Assembly: GCF_036785885.1 (NCBI RefSeq)
Contig: NC_092314.1
Location: 18,559,638 to 18,623,637 of the forward strand
Direction: 5' to 3'
From: Coffea arabica
Taxonomy: Eukaryota > Streptophyta > Magnoliopsida > Gentianales > Rubiaceae
DNA length: 64,000 nt
The notes under the pieces were generated by a model. The model was not told where the DNA came from. It made no database searches and saw nothing but the letters and a program-made list of their open reading frames with translations. The position numbers were made by a program, and so were the translations under genes. This document shows positions 33,445 through 43,900 of this stretch, in pieces. Within the stretch, counting starts at the first letter, position 1; each line of letters begins with the position of its first letter.

Positions 33445-34155
33445 TCAGATGTTAACCGTGAGCCTGATTCTGTCTACGCCTTGTGTTTCCCTTGCTGCTT
33501 GCATCACGGCATCCCACCATCTCCACATATTACCTTGCAAATCAGCTAGCCCCTCCCACCTCACAGGGGCCAACTTCCATACCACTTGTGCTTTTGGGCA
33601 AAAAAAGAAAATGTGCTCAATGGTTTCAGCTTCCTCCCCACAACATTGACATATAGTGCTTCCCTTTCCAAATCTCTTGTAAAGTGCTTCGCTAGTGGCC
33701 AGTCCATTCTGCAAACATCTCCATAAAAAATGTTTCAGTTTCATCTTTATGTTAAGACTCCACAATTTTTTCCATATCGTATGCTTTCTTACTTCCCAAC
33801 TAGTTTCTGAGTCAGGTGCTAGCCTACGGTTCATGCTGTCTCTTTCTCTCTTTGCAACAACATATCCTGTCTTAACTGTGTATACCCTAGATTTGCTATA
33901 TTTCCAAAACAATCTTTCCTTTCTATCATATAAACTAAGGGGGATGTTAGCTATATGTTCCACATCATCTGCTTTAAACCATTGGTGTAGGGATTCTGTC
34001 TTCCACCTTCCACCCTCTATTAGTTCATTTATGTATTCAATCTGGCAATCTGTTGGCTTTGCAGTTGAAACTCTTCCATTCACCGTGCCAGGTATCCACC
34101 TGTCTTGCCAAATCTTCACTGACCTCCCATCTCCCAGTCTCTTCCATAGTCCCAT
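33445..34155 (-). pseudogene. LINE reverse-transcriptase zinc-binding (zf-RVT) fragment
   Basis: The 236-codon frame opens at MGLWKRLGDGRSVKIWQDRW and includes the zf-RVT core: SRVYTVKTGY, IWKKLWSLNIKMKLKHFLWR and a CQCCGEEAETIEHIFFFC cysteine/histidine cluster. The catalytic RT domain lies upstream and was lost by 5' truncation. The frame ends in TGA at LTVNI; translation past it (WQLWKARNK) and past a second stop leads in the same frame to the RNase H domain. Confidence 0.85.
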
Positions 34156-34177
34156 TCTCTCGAAATTAGTTTTTGAT

Positions 34178-35077
34178 ACCTTTCAAAGTTTCACTCATAA
34201 ACCCAATTACAATCCCGAGATAAAGTTTCTACTTAGATGAAGTTTTCTGTTAAGAAAGATGGAAGAGAGAAGAAAGAAAAAATAGAAAAAGAAGTAAACG
34301 AGAGAAAAGAGGGGAAACAAAAAAGAAAAAAGAAAAGTCAAAATAATAGAAGGGTAATTTTGTCCTATTGGGGTTTGAGTGATAAAAATTAAATGTCAAG
34401 AGGTAAAGTGAAAAATGAGGAATACTTTAAGGGAATTGATTGTAATTAACCCTTAAAAAATTATCGATAAATTTTCTCCTTTTCCCCCATTGCATACGAA
34501 TAGTAGTATACAAAACTGCAATACAGAAGGAAGACTATCGTTCGTTCTCCTTACCCAAGGAGAACTCACTCCTTAAATTTTCTTTTAAGACAAGTAAGTT
34601 CCATCCTCTGTTTATAAATAACAAGAACTCAGAACTCTAACTCAAGGATATATTTGCTTAGATTTTCCAAATTAATTTCCACTAAGGATGTAATCGAGTT
34701 GAGTTGAACTTGAATATCACCATACTCAAACTTGACTTGACATGTAGAAAGGATACTCGAGTTCGAGTTCAATGCATTGCTCACAAAACTCAAGGTCGAC
34801 TCACATGGAGTTCGAGTCAATGCAAGTCTTATTGAGCTCAAGTAATGATTGAACTCGATCCTGTGGCCTGCTATAATTTCTTGTTCAAACCTACAAAAAT
34901 GTCCCTGGCGTCCAGTCTAGCAACAATGAAGCCAAGTAGAATTAACGTATATACTATAATAGAAATAGAAATGGGATGTGATGGGCACAATTATACACTT
35001 AAGAAGCTAAAACTACTGCCAGGTTGCCCAATTAACCAAGTTCAAGTATAGAACAACAGCAATGAGCAAATCACTAT
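34178..35077. other. Intergenic DNA, no gene seen
   Basis: A/T-rich, with a purine-rich stretch near 34255-34340. At 34690-34860 alternating GAGTTCGAG/ACTCGA-type words recur, reminiscent of degenerate plant repeats, but no element boundaries could be set. Confidence 0.5.
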
Positions 35078-35850
35078 TAAAAGTCTTGGTGGAAGTATGT
35101 GGACATAGCTAAGAACTCGTTTTTCCAGCTTCCAATTTTGATCAATCTAGTGGCTAGTGAGCACCATGTACTCGATCTTCTAGTTTTTAGACTTTCACAT
35201 ATCTGTTGTGAGGCTCATTTTGCCAACACACATCAAGTGGTTCTTCAACTTCTTTTTCTCCAACTCGTAAACTTGGACACAATTATTCTTTCCTGTAACT
35301 CATGAGATCTTAATCCACTCAGGCATTGCTTGTTTCATCATTAGGTTGAATCCCTTTTCCTCTAAAATGTTGAAGGGATGCTCGTGCATCAGAATCCAGT
35401 GGGCAACTGCTTCCAGCATTTTTTCCATGTCCACTTGACCCAAATGCAAGGGTGGAACTGCTTGTAAATTAGAATTAGAAGGCTGAAAATTTAACTTTGT
35501 TTGTTGCTCCTCTCTAATCTTTGCTTTTCTAGTTAGGCAAGAGCTCCAATGCCTCCACTTACTCGTGGTTTGTTTAGTTTTGCCTCGGGATAATTTCTTG
35601 TTGCAATGTGAGGAAATGGCATAATAATGATCATTTTCATCGAATTCCTTGTAGTCGTCCTAGGCCTCAAATGTCTTGGTTCTTTTGGGAATGCGAAATT
35701 CATCATCTCCTTCAATTAGGTCATTGATTATGAATTATTTTCAGCTCTCCTATCTCTCACAAATGCTCCCTCGTCACTCAAAGCATCTGTCTCAGCTCCC
35801 ACAGCTCCCTCATTCTCAGTACTCATAAAAATTGGGTTATCTAGTTGTAG
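35078..35850 (-). pseudogene. hAT-superfamily transposase pseudogene (BED finger to catalytic core)
   Basis: Translating through stops on the minus strand gives IPKRTKTFEA, a BED-finger-like segment (HYYAISSHCNKK then SKWRHWSSC), a linker, and WILMHEHPFNILEEKGFN. A core block then reads KMSLTTDM and KIEYMVLTSH, followed by LEKRVLSYVHILPPR. This order matches plant hAT (RICESLEEPER-like) transposases, with TTD holding the first catalytic Asp. At least five in-frame stops occur, several where TGG or CAG is expected (for example after TTDM and after TSH), and one frame change lies near 35715. An Asp/Glu-rich N-terminal piece extends to about 35850. The C-terminal dimerisation region is missing and no terminal repeats were found. 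Confidence 0.75.
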
Positions 35851-37520
35851 TGGAGTGGCAGAATCAGTAGCTTGCAAACAAGCACGTGGGATGGATAATA
35901 CATCAAGTGGACTGATTCCGATACCTATGGCTTTGATAGCAATGAAGGAAATTCAATGAATTCTCACTTAACTGTTGAATAGAGCCATATAGGTTTTAGT
36001 TTCTAGTTTTAATTATATGGAGCATCATTGTCATTCTAGTTTTAGTTTCTAGCTTTAACTAGTTTTAGTTTCTAGTTTTAGTTTATAGTTTTAACTTTCA
36101 ATTGTATATTAGAAAGACAATATTTTGACTATATATTAGTAAGATATTTAGTGTAGTTCAGTTTTAGTTTCATTGCTGCTATTTTAAATGCTCTACACCA
36201 GGGAAGAAGAACAAATAAAAAAGGAAAAAAAAATAGGAATTTGCCTCATTGGTCATAAACACTTAGACCAATACTTCTCTTGGTTGAAAAGTAAAACTAA
36301 TACAAGACGCATTTCTCAATTGATGTAAGCACTAATGGAGACATAAGACTTAAAAAATAGTGGTTTAAGGTTAACTTACCTCCTCTTGCAGCTGTGGTAC
36401 CTAATATTGAAATGCTTGTCAAAGGAGCCGAGGTATTTTCCATTTTTTTCGATTGGTATTCACACCTTCCTCAAGCTATATGGATTCCTACAACACAAGT
36501 TCCTATCCACAATCCAAATGCCTTATGCAACTTTATTTGACTATCTCTGTTCCTCCTTGCAGTTTCCTACAACATTATCCATCAATATAAAAACTCTTAA
36601 TAACTAATATCTAGATTCTAGAAGCAATAACTAAGAGTCTAAGACCAACATTATTTGACTTACATGGTTTCCATAATACATGCTCATTTTGACCTCTTCA
36701 AATTTCAATAATTTTCATCTTATCCCTGTAACTTCTTTAGAAGTCTCATTTTTGTATAATACACTTCTACATTATTTATGGACACACTGTAGATTTATGA
36801 CAAATTAGATTATTGAATCAAACTAAATGGTAATGACCTTCAATGATACAAATAGAGATGACACTTAACTAAAATTTGATGAGTTAAAAAGTGCTAGGGT
36901 GCTAGTTTGCTCTAGTCTAGATTTTAGTTGCTTGGTTGTTAAACTCCCAAAATGGTACTGTATCAATAACATTTTGTCATTTTTAATAAATTTACGTATG
37001 GGGATGTGTATGCAATTGATTTCATTGGTTTAAATGTCATACCAAATCTCTCACAACATTCTTTTGCCTATGCAAGAAAAGTTTTAGAACTTTATGCATA
37101 TTCCGTTTACATCTCACATCGATCTGTAACTAATTCTTTCATTAATTTTTCAAGTTTTTGTCAAATATTTGAAGCAAACAAATGTTTTACCCGAAAAAGC
37201 CAATAACATCCCCCAAATTCTAATACCCATTTTCAATTAAATTGCACAAACTATAATACAAGCCACATCAATAGAAATCTTTCCCTCATCAATAGCATTT
37301 TTGGTTAATTTTGACGAGATTGTATATACCTCAGACTTCATTTTTTTAGCTAATGTTCTCATAGTTTGAGGCTCTGTTCTTTGCTTCTTCATCGACAGAT
37401 GACAAACCACCAAAAATTCCAACTCCAGCCGCAAGCTCTTCGCGCTACTTCATAGCAAGCTCCGATAGTAAGCTCTCAAACCAACTCCGGTAGTAAACTT
37501 TCGCATCGAGTTTAGCTTTG

Positions 37521-37522
<2 letters not shown>
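35851..37522. other. Intergenic DNA, no gene seen
   Basis: A TAGTTTTAGTTTCTAGTTTT-type repeat occurs at about 35990-36090. Open frames at 36386-36607 and 37006-37206 have no recognisable domain. The remainder is A/T-rich and featureless by eye. Confidence 0.5.

Positions 37523-37599
<77 letters not shown>
37523..37599. repeat. (CT)n microsatellite, about 77 bp
   Basis: An almost perfect run of about 38 CT units lies roughly 850 bp upstream of the GCN2 start codon. CT/GA tracts are common in plant promoters and 5' leaders, so a GAGA-type regulatory role is possible but unproven. Confidence 0.95.
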
Positions 37600-37602
<3 letters not shown>

Positions 37603-38371
37603 ATTACTAGTAGGTTCTGAGAATGGAGAGGAATTGGGGATTTTGATTCAATCAGACATGGAGAATGGATAATATTGTAATTCTTGGAAGCCCTGATTGG
37701 AGATGGAGATTGGAGATTGGAGAATTGGAAATGGAGAATTGATTCAATTGAATAGAGAATTGGAATTTGGAATCACCCCAATCGAATGACATATGCTTGA
37801 TTTGGGAATTTCATTTTTCATGACAATTTTTGGAGCGAAAATACTTTACTGCCTTTCAAAAAAAATTTCATACAAAAAGTAATATTTTGTAAATTCAATT
37901 ACTTTTGTAGGCATAAAGGCAATTTCATAATACTATAATATAAAAAAATAAAAAATTTAACCTTTGAGTCTTATTATTAGACACTCAAACTAGACTTTAT
38001 CCAAGCGATTGAGCTGTTTGAATTTGACTCGAACTTTTTATTCTTAGCGAGTCTCGGTTCAATTACGTGCTCATTTTCCACTCTGGCCTTGAAGCTAGGC
38101 CCCGAACTTTCTCTACTGTTACTGCAGGAGGTGGTCATGTCCTTACCTTTGCGCAACTCAGCATATGCGCACTTAGGGCCTTCCCTTGGATAATTTCCTC
38201 AGTATTTAATATATCGGAACTATTTAATTTCCTCAGTATTTTGCTCTACTACGTCACTCTCGGCAAAAGGCCTGAAACCGTAGCTCCCGCCAGAAGCCGT
38301 CCACCGCCATACCACCTCCGCGACCTTGTCTTCATCAAATTCATCATCAATCAAACTCATAACACCGAAAA
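37600..38371 (+). promoter_or_regulatory. Presumed GCN2 promoter and distal leader
   Basis: The sequence up to 38371 contains GGAGATTGGAGAT-type repeats (37700-37760). It holds no host ORF that I trust: the 103-codon frame at 38067-38378 and the antisense frame at 38220-38504 overlap each other and look spurious. I could not assign a TATA box or transcription start. The region is called promoter by position only. Confidence 0.4.
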
Positions 38372-38410
38372 ATGGTAAATACAGTGAAGAATTTGCTGCT
38401 GCGCTTGTGA
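38372..38410 (+). CDS. uORF1 upstream of GCN2, 12 codons
   Basis: ATG at 38372, stop TGA at 38408-38410. Its stop overlaps the next ATG as TGATG, so ribosomes ending here could reinitiate on uORF2. It is 75 nt upstream of the GCN2 ATG and in the same frame but closed. Its presence in the mature leader depends on the unmapped transcription start. Confidence 0.4.
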   Translation: MVNTVKNLLLRL

Positions 38411-38436
38411 TGAATAATAGACTGGCTGATAACTGA
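38410..38436 (+). CDS. uORF2 upstream of GCN2, 8 codons
   Basis: ATG at 38410-38412 overlaps the uORF1 stop; TGA at 38434-38436. Only 10 nt (AGAAGAAGAA) separate this stop from the GCN2 start, a distance that usually makes reinitiation inefficient. Confidence 0.4.
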   Translation: MNNRLADN

Positions 38437-38446
38437 AGAAGAAGAA

Positions 38447-40907
38447 ATGGGGCATAGTTCGAAGAAAAAGAAGAAGCGCGGAGGCGCCCGAAGGGCTCCA
38501 TCAAAGGATCACAATTCTCTTGCTGCTGATAATTCCGAGCTTATTGGTGAAGAAATCACCGCATTGTATGTCAATTCATTTCTTCATGTGCCTCTTGTAT
38601 GATTCTTTTTGAATTTTTTGGGTTTTTAAAATTTTTATTTTGCGGCGACTTTTGTAGTAGTAATATTTGATATATTCGGGTTCATTTCCGGTAGAAATTG
38701 AGAAACTTGTTGGTTATTCAATTGAGGATTTCAGGTTTTATAATTGCTGGATTAATTGCTGCTTTTCTTGTTAGAGGTAGAATGTCTAGGATATTAGGAA
38801 AGTAATGTATGCATGTAATTTTGGAGTTCTTGGAGTACTAGTTGAAGATTACTGTCTACGTACTTTGTGCAAACTTACCGGCTTATAGTTTGCACAAGTA
38901 GTATGGTAAGGTAAGGCCTGGTGCCATTGCCGTTGCTGCTCACAGTATTCTCGCTTTCATGCTAGTGGCATGATGAAACCCTTACGAGGTAGAATAATTA
39001 CCAGTAACAGTTTACACCCTAGTGAATCACAACAGGAATTTTACTTCTGGAACATGGTAAATAAGTGATTTGGATTAGTTATTTTGGTTGTCCGAAATCC
39101 AAAATTACTTTTAGTATCTGGAATAATTGTTGTAACCTGAATAATAGCATACTATTAACCTTTGACAATGATCATATTTGGTGCTTAATTGTGGAAGTTG
39201 AATGCAAAAGCGGTTGTTATACCTAATAGAAACTCTTTATGCATAGCTATAGCTAGTACTTTTTTAAGAAGATTGTGATTTTTAAACGCAAATAAGCACA
39301 ACCAACTAGGATTGACATGCAGCCATGTTCCATTAATCCTAACCTTTCAGGTTCTTAGAAACATATTTACAGCAACAAATGTATGGTACTTCAATTGTTT
39401 GTGACATAAGTTGCCTATGGCTGAAGCAGTTTAGTGGCAGTAAGTTTTTAATCTCCATACCAGTCAGGTGTGTTGTAAGTATGCGCATGGAGATGTGTCT
39501 TTTTTCACTAGAATTCTTGGAGGTGTGACCTCTGGCAGCTATCTGACAACTGATGCATGACAACGTTTTAGAAGAATTTTATGCTTAAAGTTTCTACATC
39601 AGTTTGAGTGACTGTTTCATGGACTGACAAGGTGTGCTATATTTCAAGATGAGTGTGAAGTTGTTTCCGGATCACCACCACAAATTCAGATTAAGCTCAG
39701 GTTATGTATATGAAGAATATCTATCGTACTTGTGTTTGGCATCTTCACTGTCTTTTGCATGAAGTGATTGTGGATTCAAATGACAGGCCATACTCAAAGG
39801 ATACAGGATATGATGAATCAGATATTTCTGCTCTTCTTTCTGTAAGGTTAGTCAGCTCATGCACTAGGTTATGATATAGCATTGGTTCTTTTATATTTAC
39901 TACCAAACAGAAATTCACAAAAACACAATTGAAAGAAAAGATGAAAAGCAGAAAACATAATCTCTCTTCACTAATGACTCGTCATCCATTTATAAGGTTT
40001 TTATCTGGCTACCCCAACAAATGCCCAAAGTTGCGTATAATTCCTGAGAAAGGATTATCAGTGGTAGATGTGGACAATCTTCTGTCCTTGCTTCATGATC
40101 AAGTAAGATGCATACCTGTTCAGAAGCATTCCTTGCACGATTCATGATAGGTGTTGTTTGGAGGAATTTTTTTTTAAGTCATTCTGCATGTAGTATTGTG
40201 AATCCTTTTTGCTGAGACATATGGTTGATCAAAATCAGCTTTTTTTCTGTTCAAGTAATGAATCATCATCCTTAATGTGGGAAAATTCTGTTGGATTTTT
40301 TACTCCTGTTCTTAACTTTTGAGAGAGAGAGAGGGGGGGGGGAGGGAATATTCAAAGAAGTGGTTTCCCTGTATCCCCTCATCTTTGAAAAGTAGGAAAA
40401 TCTTCCTATTGTTCTCTCATGCTCTGGGCCATTGAAGTTTTATTCTAGCCAGATATGTTAGGATATTTATGTAACATCCCAAAACATCACGGCTTATACT
40501 TTCTTTCTCCTGAATAATTTTTCTAAGCACTGGAAATGGTTTATGAGATTGTGCTAGAATAGCATGTTTTAGCTGGTGCCACAGTTTTTGATGCTGTGAT
40601 GCTCTCCAGTAAAGTTTTGCTTTCTTTCTACTTTTTGTTAACAAGTCTTTGGCTATGACATGCTGTTAATTTATGTACTTGATCCAGTGATTGTTATTTC
40701 AATTATATTGTTATAAAAGCGTTGCTATCATTAAACATTGGTTCTGTTATTATTAATGTCATTTTATGTTCTTTTCATTCCGTGAATTTACAATATTCCC
40801 AGGCAAATTCTAATGCTCGTGAAGGGCGAGTAATGATTTACAATTTGGTGGAGGCTGCTCAAGAATTTTTGTCTGAAGTTGTTCCTCAAGCAGAATCACG
40901 TGAAGCT
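38447..40907 (+). CDS. GCN2: GCN2 exons 1-5: N-terminus and RWD domain
   Basis: Exons are 38447-38565, 39632-39700, 39787-39846, 39997-40102 and 40803-40907 (residues 1-153). A Lys/Arg-rich start (SSKKKKKRGGARR) precedes the RWD domain, recognised by EEITALCAIF, then IQIKLRPYSK, GYPNKCPKL, LLSLLHDQ and NLVEAAQEFLSE. In GCN2 the RWD domain binds the GCN1 activator. Donors are GTATGT, GTTATG, GTTAGT, GTAAGA and GTAAGC. Confidence 0.9.
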
Positions 40908-43900
40908 GTAAGCGTTAGCATTGATCAATTTGCAGCTATCATAAAGCATGAGAAATGCATGACTTCCTGAATTTAGATTTAAAAAGACATAGGAAGGCAT
41001 TCATGTCTTGTGGCAAGCTCAATAGCGTTACTCTGCTATGTATCAGACTCCTGAATGGTGGAGAAGACATTATGTTGGTTATTCGAGGGACTAGCAATAG
41101 AGAAAAAGGCCTTTAATGATCCTGTTTTGCAATGAATTCATTAATTTTCTTATAACAGTCGAAAGATAATAATTGAAGATTTGTATTCTTCCTAAATATA
41201 ACTTTTAATCTTATGAACTTCGAAGGAGATCTTTAGGGATTCAGATATTTCTTATTCATTGTGAAATAGATGTAGGATTCAACTGTGTAAGAATTTTTTT
41301 TTTTGTTTGGGGCTATCCTCTGAGTACTAGATGATTAGCTTTTCTACATGGAATGTTTTCTTAGTGCAGGTAATGGCATGTGCTAGGAAATGTAGAAAGA
41401 ATAATTATGATTTCTATTTCTCTCTTTGCTCATTCAAGGTCCTCACCATCTAGGTTACCATACCTTACGTCTCTTGCCTCTTAGGTCCCTTTTATTTGAA
41501 AAGGAGAGGAGAAGGGAGTCAGGATCCACATTTAAGTATTGCAATCCAATTATGCCATGCTCAATTTCATACTGGTAAAAGCTACATGGCATATGCATCA
41601 TTTAGTCTAAAGCCTGATGTTATGTATAATTCGGCATGTTTGCACTAGCTTTGTTGCATATGGTCAGATAGCACCTTTCCTTCAAAATCCACTAGCCCGA
41701 TAAAGAGTGGGATGTTTGAGTTCTTTCCTTGGTAATAGATTCCTTTACCTGATTTTGTCTCTGAGCAGGACCGGTAAAGTCTACTTAATGCATGGAGATA
41801 TTGTATGAGGGCTATTGCTAGAATGCTTCCTTCGTGGTCACTTAATTTGCTGCCTTGATGTATCCACTGCATGTTCACCATGTTTTTGTCAGAAAGATGT
41901 ATTATGATGTTTGCAGAAAGCTGCTTTATCATTGCAAAGTCTGTCTGACATAATGCATGGTTGACTCTTATGTGCTTTGGCTTCTTTTCAGGCTATATCC
42001 CAAGCCACGGACAGGAGTACCTTGCTATCTCGCAAGGATTTGGCAGTTTCCAGAATCATGATGTACTCTTGTAAAGGACCTTTTGTATATGGTTATATAG
42101 ATCTTTTTAGTGGTTGTGGGGAATCATGGCATTGGAGCCTGGGAATGGAACAAAACTCTGGTCTAAAAACTGAAGTATCTTCTAATACCTTCGAGCATTC
42201 CAAAGTTGGACATCAGAATGCAGATAACAAAATTGGGAAGAAGTCAGTGGAACTTCAGGGTGCTAAGCAAGAATTTGCGCAAAACCCTGCATTGAAACTA
42301 GTCACTGTTAAAGAGGAGAGTGAGGATGAGATCAAGAGTACTGATTCAAGTACAACTCTATCTTGTGGAACAGTCAAAAGTGGTAGTGTTGGTAACATAA
42401 AGGTATTGGTGAATATCTTTTCCTTCAAGATGGATGCCAAATACATGTTAGGTTTTGTTCTGCCATATAATTTTTTCTGTCTTTTTTTTTTCCTTTTTTT
42501 TCCTGATCTGAACTTTATCTTTCCTTTCTGTATAATATAGCACTAGATACATTAAATACACATTTATCTGGATATGTTGTTTTCTTATGTTGCAGGATAT
42601 TTTTGTGGAGGAGAATCTAGCAGAAACAACTGATGAAGATCGATTAATAGAACCTTCAGAATCAGTGTCTTCAAAATCTGTTATCAATCACCAATTATCT
42701 CAGACTATGAGAACAGATTTAATTATGGTGGGCTTCTTTCTAATTCTCACTGTGCTGCCTGTGAAGTTCAATTGTACTTGTGCATTAAACTCATTCTCCG
42801 TTAGGTTCACCTACTTCGCCTTGTTTGCGCACCCAAAGGGCCTCTAGGTGATGCTTTGCTGCAAATCACATCAGAGCTGTACAACCTAGGGGTATGTATT
42901 CGTTCTTCTGCTGAGCTGATAATGAGGTTGCTCTTTGTCTATGTGTTAATTAATTTACCTTAACTAGGGACTATCTATTTATCTCATAATGGCCATCTTG
43001 TGCTGTTTTAGATCGTATCTGAGCATGTGCGTGATCTGACAATTGAACCATCTCCAGTTTTTGAGAAGGCTTTTAATCATGTTTTCGCTCAGCATAGGGT
43101 TAGTAAACTACTCTTTTGATGTCCATCTTATACTAACAGAAGCTGAATTCCATGTTATTTACTTATACCTTGCCAAATTCCTTGCTATAGGTCTCATCAA
43201 AGATCTCTCAGTTTTGGAGAACTGCTTCTGATTTTGAAGGACAGAATTCTTCATCCACGTCAAGTTCCCGTTATCTAAGTGATTTTGAGGAACTCCAGCC
43301 CCTTGGTGTGCATCCATCTTACTTTACTCAATCCACAGTGATGGATATCTGAATAAGTTAAAGGAATCTGTTGACCAACATTCTCATTGCAACATGGTGT
43401 TTGTTCCTTAGGAGAGAGTAGGCTATTTACTTCCTGGTACATTGATATTTTGTTGAGCCTTTTAAAATGGAAATGGTAAAGGTATTTAGATTGTTGCAAT
43501 CCAGGATTGGAAGGTTTGCTACAGTGCCTTGTGTTCATTTTGTTGTGGTATTTAATTGAGTCAAATGAAAGTGGCACTTGGTTTGTGTTTGGTAAAAGTG
43601 GAGCCTATTCATCTTAGCTTTAAAGTGGCAATAAAATATTTAACATTTATGATCTACTCTAATGTAAAAGAACAAGTTGACCTTACCTGGTTTCACTTTT
43701 GATTTTTACTAATTATCTTGCAAAGCATTCGTTTGGACGCTTTTGTCTGAATAGGTTTTCTTTTAAAACTTTGACAAGAAAATATGCTTTTCAGTTTGTT
43801 GAATTTCGATTGGATGCTTTTTTCTTTGAGTTTCATATTGTTTGCGATTGCACTCTGGTGCCTCTTGATGTATGCCGTTTCTCCAAGAATTTTTTTTAAA

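Larger units (their letters stand above)
32716..34159 (-). mobile_element. 5'-truncated L1-type LINE with perfect 18-bp target duplication
   Basis: On the minus strand the element begins abruptly at 34159 inside a reverse-transcriptase C-terminal region and ends in a poly-A tail (T run at 32716-32725 on the plus strand). The identical 18-mer TCGAAATTAGTTTTTGAT flanks it at 32698-32715 and 34160-34177, a textbook mark of target-primed reverse transcription with 5' truncation. Coding content is a zinc-binding RT domain (33445-34155) and an RNase H domain (32848-33396), separated by two stop codons. It is a dead copy, but the intact duplication says it is not very old. Confidence 0.92.

Noticed and set aside
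38067..38504. Separate genes upstream of GCN2 (38067-38378 plus; 38220-38504 minus)
   Set aside because: The two frames overlap on opposite strands, have no domain, and the antisense one covers GCN2 exon 1.
42448..42687. Antisense ORFs within GCN2 (for example 42255-42446, 42448-42687, 49376-49570)
   Set aside because: They mirror GCN2 exons and have no independent support.
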